From NCBI GenBank assembly GCA_965365275.1, contig CBDUBA010000009.1:5478-69477 (forward strand): a DNA stretch of 64,000 nt, read 5' to 3'. The notes under the pieces were generated by a model, which saw nothing but the letters and a program-made list of their open reading frames with translations, made no database searches and was not told where the DNA came from. Positions 1 to 9,680 of this stretch are shown one piece after another. The number at the start of each line of letters is the position of its first letter. The stretch's first letter is position 1. The position numbers and the translations under genes were made by a program. The stretch is from JAGTVG01 sp965365275. GTDB taxonomy: Bacteria; Bacteroidota; Bacteroidia; Cytophagales; Cyclobacteriaceae.

Positions 1-1
1 C

Positions 2-1333
2 CATTACCCGCCAGGCTATCCATTTATTATTTCTTTATTTATGCATATTTCGGATTCACTGGTCTTCCTGAAGCTGGTAAATGGCATATTTCTTCTAATT
101 TCATTGCATCTATTATATTATCTTTTCAAATACCTCAGTAATAGTTCTAGAATAGCCTTCGTAACCGTCTTATTCCTGCTTTTAAATTCACATATGCTCC
201 TTTATGGCACTATGTTAATGAGTGAGATGTCTTTTATATTACTTTCATTTTTTTGTGTCTATTTGGTACTCAGAACTGATCTGGAAAGTAATTTATTCAG
301 GAAACCTAATGTATACCTTATCCTTATTGCCCTGGTCGGTGCATATTATATCAGATCAACCGGATTGGCATTATTTGCCGGACTGATATTATACTTAATA
401 TTTAAAAGATACTGGAAAGCGGCCCTTTTTATAGGCGGAGGTTTTATTACACTGGCAACTCCCTGGATTATAAGGGGTCAGAAACTGGGAGGCAGCTCCT
501 ATATCAAGCCACTTGTTATGATCAATCCATATCGTGCAGAACTTGGAAACGCTGACCTGGTTGATTATTTGAATAGAATTATAGCAAATGTATCACGATA
601 TATCACAAGGGAGATTCCTAACAGCAGCATGCCCTTTATCAAAGTCAACTATCTGACTGAAATCAGTCCTTTAGAATGGTTGATCGGGCTTCCGGTGCTC
701 GTAGTGATAATCTATGGTTTATATAAACTCGGCCGGAGGGGGCTGCTCATCTTTTCTTACCTGATCACCACCTTCGGAATATTACTGTTATGGCCTGAAG
801 TATGGACTGGTGTAAGATTTGTCCTGCCTGTGGTTCCACTGCTGTTTTTTGGATTGATCATGGGTATATACTATGGTATGACCTATCTTCTTTCGAGATA
901 TACAGCCAAACTGAATTTCAATATTCTGGTCTTACTGGTCTTTGGATTGGCTTTTATTACGCCCATCCAAAATATTCATATGAAAGCAAAAATAGATTAT
1001 CCAAATGCGTGGAAAAATTATTTCAGTGTTGCTGGTTGGTTTAAAAGGAATAATGTAAAAGATGCCGTGGTTATATGTCGAAAGCCAATGCTTTTTTATA
1101 TTAATTCCGGCACCTACACTTCCACGTTCAAATACTCGAATGATGAAAAAGAGGTTCTGGATGATCTGAATAGAAAACAGGCAAATTACGTTATCCTGGA
1201 TAATCTGGGATACAGGCAAACCTATGAATATTTGTTTCCGGTGATAAATAACCATCAGGAATATTTTAAATTGGTTATCAAGTTGGAGAATCCTGATACC
1301 TACCTGTTAAGATATAATCCCGATCTCAATTAG
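2..1333 (+). CDS. GT-C fold (ArnT/PMT-like) glycosyltransferase, 5' partial
   Basis: Integral membrane sugar transferase that would use a polyprenyl-phosphate-linked sugar. The reading frame is open to the left edge of the window: the first codons encode HYPPGYP, the PPGYP signature near the first periplasmic loop of ArnT/GT39-like enzymes, so the Met at 41 is internal and the true start lies outside. About eight hydrophobic helices follow, then a soluble C-terminal segment of roughly 100 residues. Stop at 1331-1333, 3 nt before a GT2 glycosyltransferase, suggesting one transcript. Neighbours (GT2, methyltransferase) point to lipid-linked glycan or surface polysaccharide assembly. The sugar and acceptor cannot be told from sequence. 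Confidence 0.75.
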   Translation, partial: HYPPGYPFIISLFMHISDSLVFLKLVNGIFLLISLHLLYYLFKYLSNSSRIAFVTVLFLLLNSHMLLYGTMLMSEMSFILLSFFCVYLVLRTDLESNLFRKPNVYLILIALVGAYYIRSTGLALFAGLILYLIFKRYWKAALFIGGGFITLATPWIIRGQKLGGSSYIKPLVMINPYRAELGNADLVDYLNRIIANVSRYITREIPNSSMPFIKVNYLTEISPLEWLIGLPVLVVIIYGLYKLGRRGLLIFSYLITTFGILLLWPEVWTGVRFVLPVVPLLFFGLIMGIYYGMTYLLSRYTAKLNFNILVLLVFGLAFITPIQNIHMKAKIDYPNAWKNYFSVAGWFKRNNVKDAVVICRKPMLFYINSGTYTSTFKYSNDEKEVLDDLNRKQANYVILDNLGYRQTYEYLFPVINNHQEYFKLVIKLENPDTYLLRYNPDLN

Positions 1334-1336
1334 AAT

Positions 1337-2050
1337 ATGATCCGTACCCTATCCATTATAATACCAGTCTACAATGAGGCCAAGACAATTTTTTCGGTTT
1401 TAGAAAAGGTTTCTAAGGTGAAATTAATTAATGGTATCAATAAGGAAATTATTATTATCAATGATGGCTCAACCGATGAAACTGAGGAAAGGATCAAAGA
1501 ATTCATAAACTCATATCAGGATTCTGTGTACTACCTCTCGCATGAAACGAACCAGGGTAAGGGACGTGCCATACAAACGGCTATCGGGCAGGTTAGAGGA
1601 GAGTACTTAATTATTCAGGACGGGGATCTTGAATATGATCCAAACGAATATAATATTCTGTTAAAACCAGTAATAGATGGTCATGCTGATGTTGTTTACG
1701 GTTCGAGGTTCCTAGGCGGTAATGCACATAGAATATTATTCTTCTGGCATTCCCTTGGGAATAAATTTCTTACGTTTCTTTCCAACATGTTTACCAATCT
1801 GAATTTAACGGATATGGAAACATGTTATAAACTGATCAAATCTTCTTTAATTAAGGATATAAAACTGGTAGAGCGGAGATTTGGTTTTGAACCCGAGATC
1901 ACAGCAAAATTATCAAGGCTTTCGGATATACGAATTTATGAAGTAGGCATATCATATTATGGAAGGCAATTCAAGGAGGGAAAAAAGATCAATTGGAAGG
2001 ATGGTATAAAGGCTATCTTTTGTATCATACGATATAACCTGTTCAAATGA
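1337..2050 (+). CDS. Family 2 glycosyltransferase, polyprenyl-phosphate sugar synthase-like
   Basis: Cytoplasmic GT-A enzyme of 237 aa resembling dolichyl-phosphate mannose synthase: it would move a sugar from a nucleotide donor to a polyprenyl phosphate. Visible motifs are IPVYNE (9-14), NDGSTDET (42-49), the metal-binding DGD (95-97, in DGDLEYDP) and YGSRF near 121. There is no C-terminal membrane anchor, as in the short DPM1-type proteins. It follows the GT-C enzyme by 3 nt and overlaps the next methyltransferase gene by 4 nt (ATGA), so translation is probably coupled. A likely pairing is that this enzyme makes the lipid-linked sugar used by the upstream GT-C; that is inference from gene order. 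Confidence 0.85.
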   Translation: MIRTLSIIIPVYNEAKTIFSVLEKVSKVKLINGINKEIIIINDGSTDETEERIKEFINSYQDSVYYLSHETNQGKGRAIQTAIGQVRGEYLIIQDGDLEYDPNEYNILLKPVIDGHADVVYGSRFLGGNAHRILFFWHSLGNKFLTFLSNMFTNLNLTDMETCYKLIKSSLIKDIKLVERRFGFEPEITAKLSRLSDIRIYEVGISYYGRQFKEGKKINWKDGIKAIFCIIRYNLFK

Positions 2051-2781
2051 GTGAATTTGAGTTTAAAGAAGAAGATAGACAAGGGTTGAGCACCCTTGAA
2101 ACAATATCAAGAGCTGATAAATTCAACAAGTGGATGTTCGATACGATATATCCTTACTGTAATGGTAGAATCCTTGAAATAGGTAGTGGTATAGGTAATA
2201 TCTCACAGTTTTTCATTAATGAGAATGCAGTTATAACCCTGAGTGATATACGTGAAAATTATTGCCAGCATTTGAAAAACAGGTTTTCAGAGTCTACCAC
2301 TTTGGAAGAGGTACTTCTGATCAATCTGACTGATCCGGAATTTGAAAAAAAGTATCAACACTATGTAAAGTCCTTTGATACTATTTTTGCATTAAATGTA
2401 GTAGAACATATTGAAGACGATGTTCTGGCCTTAAAGAATTGTAAATTTTTGCTAAAAGATGGTGGCAGACTCCTTATTTTAGTTCCTGCCTTCCAGAGTC
2501 TCTATTGCAGTTTTGATTTGGAGCTGGGTCATTACAGAAGGTATACAAGAAAAACATTAAGGAAGCTTTACGAGGAAAACCAATTTCAAATTGAATATTC
2601 AAGATACTTCAATGCAATGGGCATCCTTGGATGGATATTCTCAGGAAAGATACTAAAGAAAAAAACAATCCCGGAAGGGCAAATGGGAATTTACAACAAG
2701 CTGGTTCCTGTTTTTAAGCTCATTGATAAAATTCTACTTCAGGTAATCGGGTTATCTGTTATTCTTGTCGGGAAGAAATAA
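2047..2781 (+). CDS. Class I SAM-dependent methyltransferase
   Basis: Methyltransferase of 244 aa with a Rossmann SAM-binding motif I, EIGSGIG (44-50), and a motif near NVVEHIEDD (about 113-121), as in Methyltransf_11/23 proteins. The C-terminus ends in a hydrophobic stretch (VIGLSVILVGKK) that may touch the membrane. Its start overlaps the end of the GT2 gene (ATGA), so it belongs to the glycan operon, and a sugar or lipid-linked glycan is a plausible substrate. The substrate itself is not recognisable. Confidence 0.8.
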   Translation: MSEFEFKEEDRQGLSTLETISRADKFNKWMFDTIYPYCNGRILEIGSGIGNISQFFINENAVITLSDIRENYCQHLKNRFSESTTLEEVLLINLTDPEFEKKYQHYVKSFDTIFALNVVEHIEDDVLALKNCKFLLKDGGRLLILVPAFQSLYCSFDLELGHYRRYTRKTLRKLYEENQFQIEYSRYFNAMGILGWIFSGKILKKKTIPEGQMGIYNKLVPVFKLIDKILLQVIGLSVILVGKK

Positions 2782-2785
2782 AAAA

Positions 2786-2812
2786 ATCCCGCTTCTCTGA
2801 AAAAAGCGGGAT
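2786..2812 (-). terminator. Rho-independent terminator
   Basis: Stem ATCCCGCTT (2786-2794) pairs with AAGCGGGAT (2804-2812) around a 9-nt loop. Read on the minus strand it is followed by a run of T (complement of 2781-2786), so it ends the SPOR-like gene at 2835. On the plus strand there is no T-run after the stem, so it is weaker for the methyltransferase transcript. Confidence 0.8.
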
Positions 2813-2834
2813 CCTGGTTAATGTATTTTTATCT

Positions 2835-3431
2835 CTAAATTACACCTTCAAGAACATCCTTCATGGCAACCCGTTTACCATCTTTATAAGGCACTATCCA
2901 GGCATCGCCAACACCCATTTCTCTCAGATACTTCTTAAATGTATCAGCTTCCCAATAGTCTCTGAACCTACCAAGCGTGATCTTCTGAATACCTTCGTCC
3001 GTCTCACCGGTGAAATTCTCAGTATTGTCAAAATACTTAGACATGTCCCTATCCCTGAAAGCACCGATCTGGACTTTGAATACTACACCTGAATCGTCAT
3101 ATGAAGGTCCTGCAGGTTTGCTGGCGGCCGCTTGTTGTGCTGCCGCGACTTCCTGTTCCATAGACCTCATCTTCTGTGTCATAGATGCAATCTGATTATC
3201 TTTTTCTTTTACCTGACCTTCTAAGGATGAGATCTGTCTTTTATAACCGGAAATTTCACTTTTCAAAGCTGCATTCTCGTCATAAATATTCTTTAATTCC
3301 TCCGGATTCTTCTTCAGGGCTTTCGCCTTTTTCTTCCATTCCTTCTTTTCCTCTTTAGAAAGTTGGGCATAGGTTGTACTTACTGAAGCTGCAATAAATA
3401 CGATGCAAATTAGAATAACGAAATTTTTCAT
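2835..3431 (-). CDS. Secreted coiled-coil protein with SPOR-like C-terminal domain
   Basis: 198 aa. A signal peptide (about 1-22, ending TTYAQ) is followed by a charged Lys/Glu-rich region and a long coiled coil (about 45-95). The C-terminal domain (about 118-198) begins with VFKVQIGAF and looks like a divergent SPOR peptidoglycan-binding fold. Proteins of this layout are often labelled ezrin/radixin/moesin family in Bacteroidota, a name taken only from the coiled coil. A periplasmic, cell-wall-associated role is likely; the exact function is unknown. Single gene with its own terminator at 2786-2812. Confidence 0.7.
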   Translation of the reverse strand: MKNFVILICIVFIAASVSTTYAQLSKEEKKEWKKKAKALKKNPEELKNIYDENAALKSEISGYKRQISSLEGQVKEKDNQIASMTQKMRSMEQEVAAAQQAAASKPAGPSYDDSGVVFKVQIGAFRDRDMSKYFDNTENFTGETDEGIQKITLGRFRDYWEADTFKKYLREMGVGDAWIVPYKDGKRVAMKDVLEGVI

Positions 3432-3514
3432 TTTCGAAAATTATAGGTTGATAATTAAAATATATTTAGCAATGTACAAAAAAAAGTTAATTAATGTCAA
3501 ATATAAGCATAAAT

Positions 3515-4915
3515 CTAGTCCAGACTGCCAATCATTTTATTCGGATCTACCCACTCACTAAATTGTTCATCGGTTACCAAATCCAAAGATACAGCAGCTT
3601 CCCTGAGGGTAGTTCCATCGGCGTGGGCTTTCTTGGCGATCTTGGCTGCATTCTCATAACCAATATGCGTATTCAGTGCCGTAACCAGCATTAAGGAGTT
3701 TTCAAGGTTTTTTGCAATATCCTTATAATTAGGTTCAATCCCAACTGCGCAATTATCATTAAAGGAAAGGCATGCATCACCTAACAACCTGGCTGAAGTC
3801 AAAACGTTATACACCATCATCGGTTTAAATACATTTAACTCAAAATGTCCGTTCATCCCTCCAATACTTACTGCAGTATCCATTCCTACTACCTGTGCAC
3901 AAACCATGGTCAGGGCTTCGCATTGCGTGGGATTTACTTTCCCCGGCATGATTGATGATCCGGGTTCATTGGCCGGAATTATGATCTCACCAATTCCGCA
4001 TCGTGGTCCCGAGGCCAGCATTCTGATATCATTTCCAATTTTCATCAGGCTTACGGCCAGTTGTTTTAAAGCGCCGGAAGTTTCAACCATGGCATCATGA
4101 GCCGCAAGGGATTCAAATTTATTCTCTGCCGTTACAAAAGGTTTTCCTGTTAATTCAGCGATCTTTTCCGCAACTTTAACGGCATATCCTTTGGGTGTAT
4201 TCAGCCCGGTGCCCACAGCTGTTCCGCCAAGTGCTAGTTCGAGCAAATGTGGGAAGGTGTTTTCAAGCGCTTTCAATCCATGATCAAGCTGAGATACATA
4301 TCCTGAAAATTCATGCCCGAGGGTCAAAGGCGTAGCATCCATAAAGTGCGTTCTGCCAATCTTGACCACATTCTTGAATTTCTTTGCTTTAGAATCCAAT
4401 GTATCCCTTAATTTCCTGATCTTGGGCAAAGCGGTATCCACTATATAAATATAAGCTGCTATATGCATGGCTGTAGGAAACGTATCATTGGATGATTGTG
4501 ATTTATTCACATCGTCATTAGGATGAATTTTCTTTTTATCATCAGTCAATTTACCGCCCAAGATCACATGTGCCCGGTTGGAAACAACCTCATTCACATT
4601 CATGTTTGACTGGGTTCCTGATCCGGTCTGCCAGATAACCAGGGGAAACTGATCATCAAGCATTCCCTCAAGGATCTCATCACAAACTTTCCCGATCACA
4701 TCTGCCTTTTCAGACGGTAAAACACCAAGGTCCATATTTGTTAATGCGGCAGCTTTTTTCAGGTAGGCAAAGGCCTGGATGATCTCTTTGGGCATTTTCA
4801 TTGGTGATCCACCAATCTTAAAATTATCTTTTGATCGCTGGGTTTGAGCTCCCCAATACATATCTACGGGAACCTGAACATCTCCCATGGTATCTTTTTC
4901 GATTCTATATGCCAT
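3515..4915 (-). CDS. fumC: Class II fumarate hydratase
   Basis: TCA-cycle enzyme interconverting fumarate and malate in the cytoplasm; 466 aa, the normal length for the homotetrameric, iron-independent FumC. Family landmarks are all present: QTGSGTQSNMN (96-106), SSNDTFPTAMH (141-151), GRTH with catalytic His190, and the SS-loop signature GSSIMPGKVNP (319-329) with the catalytic Ser. Starts with ATG at 4915 and lies 86 nt downstream of the yfcC stop, so it may have its own promoter or extend the radA-yfcC transcript. No obvious TAnnTTTG element was found in the 86 nt. Confidence 0.97.
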   Translation of the reverse strand: MAYRIEKDTMGDVQVPVDMYWGAQTQRSKDNFKIGGSPMKMPKEIIQAFAYLKKAAALTNMDLGVLPSEKADVIGKVCDEILEGMLDDQFPLVIWQTGSGTQSNMNVNEVVSNRAHVILGGKLTDDKKKIHPNDDVNKSQSSNDTFPTAMHIAAYIYIVDTALPKIRKLRDTLDSKAKKFKNVVKIGRTHFMDATPLTLGHEFSGYVSQLDHGLKALENTFPHLLELALGGTAVGTGLNTPKGYAVKVAEKIAELTGKPFVTAENKFESLAAHDAMVETSGALKQLAVSLMKIGNDIRMLASGPRCGIGEIIIPANEPGSSIMPGKVNPTQCEALTMVCAQVVGMDTAVSIGGMNGHFELNVFKPMMVYNVLTSARLLGDACLSFNDNCAVGIEPNYKDIAKNLENSLMLVTALNTHIGYENAAKIAKKAHADGTTLREAAVSLDLVTDEQFSEWVDPNKMIGSLD

Positions 4916-5001
4916 TTTATTTCATTTTTAGGTTAGTAATCTAGATTTAATAATATAACAATTTTTAATATTGAATAATCTCTGATTTTGAGTTTTTTCT
5001 A

Positions 5002-6390
5002 TTATTGATACCCAATAAGTACCGCAACAATAAGTGCTATTGAACCAAGTAACCATAATTTAAGTATCAATGGAAAAATAAACCTGAACCAACGGTCATA
5101 TGGGATCCGGCCAATTCCAAGAATCCCCATCAAAACAGCATTGGTAGGTACTATCATATTGGTGAAGCCATCCCCAAACTGGTAAGCCAATACTGCGATC
5201 TGCCTGGAGATACTTAATAAGTCCGCTATGGGTGTCATGAGTGGCATAGTCACATAAGCCTGTCCACTTCCTGAAGGGATGAAGAAATTGATAAGGCTCT
5301 GGATCACATACATTCCTACTGATGCAAGTTCCGGCCCTACTTTTTCAAGTGGAGATGCCAGGGCATAAACTATAGTATCCAATACCTGGCCATCCTGCAA
5401 GATCAAAGCGATCGCCCTTGCAAACCCTACTAAAAGTGCGGTAGTGGTAAGTTCTGATGCCCCAATTGCAAATTCGCGGGCCGTTTTATCAGGAGATAAC
5501 CCGCCAATGGCAGCAACTAATACCGTAAGGCCAAGGAAAACTCCACCGAGTTCAACAAGATACCATCCCCATCCCGAAACTTCTGAAATTCCATAAACAA
5601 TAAGTATGAGTGCTGCCAGGATAAATACCAGTATAACCCAATTTTTTCTTGTGATCTTATCCACTTTTTCAGGTAATGAAACTTCCATAGTCTCATTATC
5701 ATTTAACAAACTCCTCTTTGGATTCTTCCTTACCTTTTTAGAATAGGTATACACATGATGAAAGCCTAAAAGGAAAAAAGGTAAGAACAAGGCCAGGCGA
5801 TAACCTAAACCAGATGTTGGTTTTAATTGGGCCACTTCCTGGGCTACCATAACTGTAAATGGATTGAGTGCTGCTACACCATATCCAATACCATAGCCGA
5901 CAACCATAATGCCAATGGCTGTGATCCGGTCGAATTCCAGGGCCAGACATAACATTAAAAGTATTGGCACAAAGGGTATGAATTCTTCTGCCATGCCAAG
6001 CGTACTGGAAGCGATACTGAAAACCAGCATGGTGGAAAACATCAGGATATACGGCTTATTACCATATTTCTGGATCAACCTCCCCATGAAAGCATCAATT
6101 ACTCCGGTGGCCCGTATAACGGCCAATGCTCCGCCAATAATAAAAATAAAAAATATAATCCCCTGCGTTTCTTCAAAAGCCCTTGGAATAACAGTAAAAA
6201 TATGCCATGGCTTCAGCATATCCTTTTGCTCAAGGGTGTGAAAGCTGCCTGGTACAACCACGGAATGACCGTGGTCATCCGTAGTTCTCTCAAATTCCCC
6301 CTGCGGTAACAGATAGGTGGAGATAAGTGCCAGCACCATCATGGAGAACAATAATACAAGGGTATGTGGGATCTTGATTTTTTGAAGCAT
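5002..6390 (-). CDS. YfcC-family carboxylate/amino-acid permease
   Basis: Inner-membrane carrier with about 11-12 hydrophobic helices, opening with the family hallmark KIPHTLVLLF and a short periplasmic segment after LLPQGEFER. Relatives belong to the YfcC/DcuC (C4-dicarboxylate or arginine/ornithine-like) group. I start it at the ATG at 6390 (462 aa) rather than the in-frame codon at 6417. The upstream UPF0316 gene ends at 6392, leaving one base between stop and start, which suggests translational coupling. Close to fumC, so a dicarboxylate substrate is tempting but unproven. Confidence 0.8.
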   Translation of the reverse strand: MLQKIKIPHTLVLLFSMMVLALISTYLLPQGEFERTTDDHGHSVVVPGSFHTLEQKDMLKPWHIFTVIPRAFEETQGIIFFIFIIGGALAVIRATGVIDAFMGRLIQKYGNKPYILMFSTMLVFSIASSTLGMAEEFIPFVPILLMLCLALEFDRITAIGIMVVGYGIGYGVAALNPFTVMVAQEVAQLKPTSGLGYRLALFLPFFLLGFHHVYTYSKKVRKNPKRSLLNDNETMEVSLPEKVDKITRKNWVILVFILAALILIVYGISEVSGWGWYLVELGGVFLGLTVLVAAIGGLSPDKTAREFAIGASELTTTALLVGFARAIALILQDGQVLDTIVYALASPLEKVGPELASVGMYVIQSLINFFIPSGSGQAYVTMPLMTPIADLLSISRQIAVLAYQFGDGFTNMIVPTNAVLMGILGIGRIPYDRWFRFIFPLILKLWLLGSIALIVAVLIGYQ

Positions 6391-6391
6391 A

Positions 6392-6994
6392 CTATTTCTT
6401 TTTCGAGGTGAGCACATTGAAAAGTGCTAATCGACTTTTTGAATTATCCTCCTTATTTTCTGTTGCACTTTTAACAGACTCAACCGTATAGAAAGCATTT
6501 GGGTTGAACGTTTCTATTCCCTCAAATATTTTTGACAATCTTTCACGGTTAATTACTGAAAACAATACATTTACCTTTCCATACCGTCCCTCGGCAGGTA
6601 CATTTGTAAAATAAAAATTATTTTCCTCAAGAAACTGGATCAATTCTGTGGCTGGTTTTTTAGTAATAATCCGTATCAGGACCTTTCCGAATGCCAGTTT
6701 TTCCTCAATGATCAACCCTACATAGGTGCCCATGCCAAAGCCTCCGGCAAAAGCTATGTAGGTTACCATATTATCCACATTTTTAATGATCTGACTGACC
6801 GCTACCAGCCAGATAAAAGACTCCAAAAATCCAATAATCGGTGCAAGTCGCTTGTTTCCCTGCATAATGAACACAACCCTTATTGTGCCGAAAGAAACAT
6901 CAAGAATTCTTGCAGCGAATATTAACACAGGAAGCAACACATAGGATGCAAACCATGGTGCCATTCCGAGTTTTTCAACCAATATATCCAACAT
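6392..6994 (-). CDS. UPF0316 membrane protein (DUF5698/DUF2179)
   Basis: 200 aa. Three predicted membrane helices in the first 95 residues (DUF5698) precede a cytoplasmic DUF2179 domain (about 105-170), the arrangement of UPF0316 proteins. DUF2179 domains resemble small-ligand sensor domains, but no ligand is established for this family. It sits 11 nt after radA and 1 nt before yfcC, so it is the middle gene of an operon. Biochemical role unknown. Confidence 0.75.
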   Translation of the reverse strand: MLDILVEKLGMAPWFASYVLLPVLIFAARILDVSFGTIRVVFIMQGNKRLAPIIGFLESFIWLVAVSQIIKNVDNMVTYIAFAGGFGMGTYVGLIIEEKLAFGKVLIRIITKKPATELIQFLEENNFYFTNVPAEGRYGKVNVLFSVINRERLSKIFEGIETFNPNAFYTVESVKSATENKEDNSKSRLALFNVLTSKKK

Positions 6995-7005
6995 CAGCTT
7001 AATTT

Positions 7006-8385
7006 TTAATATTTTCCAAACAAATGCCGGACAACCTCATCGATCCGGCTGAAAGTGATCACTTCTATTTTTGTTTTCTTCTTATTCAGGTTCCTGGAAT
7101 TATACTTAGATATAATAATTTTCCTGAATCCCTGTCGTTCCGCTTCCGAAATTCTATTTTCAATTCGGCTCACGGCGCGGAGTTCACCACTTAAACCAAT
7201 TTCGGCAGAAAAGCATACATCTTCCGGAAGCGCTATTTCCTGGTAGGATGAAATGATGGCCATGCATACCGGTAAATCAAGTGCAGGGTCTTCAACTTTG
7301 ATGCCGCCAGTCAAATTTAAAAATATATCCTGGGTGCCAAGCCTGAATCCGGCCCTTTTTTCAAGTACAGCCACCAGCATGTTCAATCTTTTAAAATTAT
7401 AGCCTGTAGTACTTCGTTGAGGATTTCCAAACGTGGCAGAGCTTACGAGAGCCTGCACTTCAATAAGTAGCGGTCTGATCCCTTCCATGGTTCCTCCAAC
7501 GGCTATACCACTCACAGCCTGCTCCCTTTGTGTCAGCAAAAGTTCAGATGGATTTTCAACTATCCGCAGGCCATTGCCCTGCATTTCATAAATACCAAGT
7601 TCCGATGTAGAGCCGAAACGGTTTTTTACACTTCTTAATATTCTGTACACATATTGCCTGTCTCCCTCAAACTGAAGTACTGTATCAACCATATGTTCCA
7701 GCACCTTAGGCCCAGCCAGATTGCCATCCTTAGTAATATGACCAATCAAAAAGACCGGCACATTATTTTCTTTGGCATATTTCATTAACTCATTGGTGGA
7801 TTGGCGGATTTGAGTTACTGAGCCGGGAGGGGCATCAAAATCCGGTGATGAAAGGGTCTGAATGGAGTCTATGATAACGACGTCAGGTTTAGTGCTTTCT
7901 ATACCTGAAAATATCTCTTCAGTATCTGTTTCAGATAATATAAAACAGTTCTCAGGGATATTGCCCATGCGTTCAGCCCGCATCCTGATCTGAGATCCGC
8001 TTTCTTCCCCGGAAACGTAAAGTATATTTTTGTCAGCAAGTCCCAGGGTTATCTGAAGCATCAGTGTAGATTTTCCAATTCCAGGATCACCCCCGATCAA
8101 TATGACCGATCCTGGTACAATCCCTCCCCCCAGGACCCTATCAAATTCAGGATCACAGGTACTTAACCTTTTAAAATCCTTTCTCTGGATATCTTTCAGC
8201 AATTCCGGTTTTCCACGAAGACTGGTGGTGCCGGAAGATCGTTTACCCTGACCCTTTTTATCATCTTTTCTGACCAGCTCTTCAACAAAGGTATTCCATG
8301 CATTACAAGAAGGGCATTTACCCTGCCATTTGGGCGATTGAACACCACAATTCTGACAAATATATATGGATTTAGTTTTTGACAA
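7006..8385 (-). CDS. radA: DNA repair protein RadA (Sms)
   Basis: RecA-like ATPase that assists branch migration of recombination intermediates; 459 aa. Order of parts: zinc finger C10-C13-C24-C27, Walker A GGDPGIGKS (98-106), RadA-specific KNRFG (254-258), then a Lon-protease-like C-terminal domain. The start is TTG at 8385. The frame meets a stop just upstream, and the resulting N-terminus, MSKTKSIYICQNCG, matches the family, so no ATG start is available. First gene of radA-UPF0316-yfcC. A TAnnTTTG element (8405-8412, minus strand) lies 20 nt upstream. Confidence 0.96.
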   Translation of the reverse strand: MSKTKSIYICQNCGVQSPKWQGKCPSCNAWNTFVEELVRKDDKKGQGKRSSGTTSLRGKPELLKDIQRKDFKRLSTCDPEFDRVLGGGIVPGSVILIGGDPGIGKSTLMLQITLGLADKNILYVSGEESGSQIRMRAERMGNIPENCFILSETDTEEIFSGIESTKPDVVIIDSIQTLSSPDFDAPPGSVTQIRQSTNELMKYAKENNVPVFLIGHITKDGNLAGPKVLEHMVDTVLQFEGDRQYVYRILRSVKNRFGSTSELGIYEMQGNGLRIVENPSELLLTQREQAVSGIAVGGTMEGIRPLLIEVQALVSSATFGNPQRSTTGYNFKRLNMLVAVLEKRAGFRLGTQDIFLNLTGGIKVEDPALDLPVCMAIISSYQEIALPEDVCFSAEIGLSGELRAVSRIENRISEAERQGFRKIIISKYNSRNLNKKKTKIEVITFSRIDEVVRHLFGKY

Positions 8386-8404
8386 TGGTCAATAAAAATA
8401 TCCC

Positions 8405-8412
8405 CAAATATA
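8405..8412 (-). promoter_or_regulatory. Possible -7 element for radA operon
   Basis: TATATTTG on the minus strand matches the Bacteroidota -7 consensus TAnnTTTG and would give a leader of about 13 nt. I do not find a TTG at the normal 17-23 nt spacing upstream, so support is partial. Confidence 0.35.
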
Positions 8413-8586
8413 GTTCAAACCGGAATGAAATTAAATAATCTCAGACTCCAATTGGATAATATATTTTTCATTGAATTCTTTCATATTATTTTAAGGAAAA
8501 AGTCCTCATATTTTAATAACTTGGCACTGTTTTTTACAAATCGAATAAATCAATTCCAAAATTTTTAACTTTTTAAAATTACATAT

Positions 8587-9669
8587 ATGGGCAGAGTATT
8601 TAATTTCTCAGCAGGACCTGCTACTTTACCGGAACCTGTCCTTGAGATAGCACAAAAAGAACTTTTAGATTTTAAAGGGACTGGTATGTCCGTGATGGAA
8701 ATAAGCCACCGTTCTGCAGCCTTTACAGAGGTGATCGAAAAAGCAGAAGCTGATTTAAGAACGTTAATGAATATACCGGAGAATTATAAGGTACTATTTC
8801 TCCAGGGTGGGGCTTCCAGCCAGTTTGCCATGGTTCCACTCAATCTATTCTCATCCCGCAAAAAGGCGGATTATATCAACACAGGTCAATGGTCAAAAAA
8901 AGCCATCGCGGAAGGTAAGCGTTATGGGGATATACGTGTTGTAGCAAGTTCTGAAGATAAAATTTTCAATTATATACCGGAGATCACCCCGGATATGTTT
9001 GATCCTGAAGCTGATTATGTTCATATAACCTCCAATAATACCATATATGGAACAGTTTATCCTGAACTTCCGCATACTGGTGACGTACCACTCGTGGCCG
9101 ATATGTCATCAAATATTTTAGGCCAGGTCTATGATGTTTCCAGGTTTGGTGTAATCTATGCCGGTGCACAGAAAAATGTGGGTCCGGCAGGCATGGCCAT
9201 AGTGATAGTAAGGGAAGACCTGATCGGCAGTGCGCAGGAAGGAACCCCGGTGATGTTCAATTATGAAATACATGCCAATGCAGGCTCAAGGTACAATACG
9301 CCTCCATGTTTTGCGATATATATGGCCGGAAAAGTTTTCGAGTGGTTGCTGGACCTCGGAGGTGTACCTGCCATGGAGGAGGTAAACCGGGAAAAGGCCT
9401 CCTGGTTATACGATTTTTTAGATGATTCAAAGATTTTTAATTCAACGGTAAAAGGGGCATTCCGTAGCATAATGAACGTGCCTTTTATTCTTCCGAGCGA
9501 GGAGCTGAACGCCAAATTTATTAAGGAAGCAACTGAAGCAGGACTCACCACCTTGAAGGGTCATAGAACTGTTGGTGGCATGCGGGCCAGTATTTATAAT
9601 GCTATGCCTCCGGAGGGAGTTAAAAAACTGGTTGAATTCATGAAGAAGTTTGAAGTCGATAATTCTTAA
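8587..9669 (+). CDS. serC: Phosphoserine aminotransferase
   Basis: PLP enzyme converting 3-phosphohydroxypyruvate and glutamate to phosphoserine, and acting in PLP biosynthesis in many bacteria. 360 aa, full length. Recognisable features are FSAGPATLPEPVL near the N-terminus, HRS (41-43), the phosphate-binding GGASSQF (74-80) and the Schiff-base lysine K196 in AGAQKNVGPAG. First gene of a serine operon: serA follows after 11 nt and DUF1015 after a further 6 nt. The 201-nt gap to radA is AT-rich and must hold the divergent promoters. Confidence 0.97.
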   Translation: MGRVFNFSAGPATLPEPVLEIAQKELLDFKGTGMSVMEISHRSAAFTEVIEKAEADLRTLMNIPENYKVLFLQGGASSQFAMVPLNLFSSRKKADYINTGQWSKKAIAEGKRYGDIRVVASSEDKIFNYIPEITPDMFDPEADYVHITSNNTIYGTVYPELPHTGDVPLVADMSSNILGQVYDVSRFGVIYAGAQKNVGPAGMAIVIVREDLIGSAQEGTPVMFNYEIHANAGSRYNTPPCFAIYMAGKVFEWLLDLGGVPAMEEVNREKASWLYDFLDDSKIFNSTVKGAFRSIMNVPFILPSEELNAKFIKEATEAGLTTLKGHRTVGGMRASIYNAMPPEGVKKLVEFMKKFEVDNS

Positions 9670-9680
9670 TATTTTTTAGC

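Noticed and set aside
932..1255. Minus-strand ORF of 107 codons inside the first glycosyltransferase gene
   Set aside because: Lies wholly within a gene with clear membrane-protein coding sense; its translation has no recognisable domain. The same applies to the other long antisense ORFs inside radA, serA, serC, selU, mfd and DUF4175.
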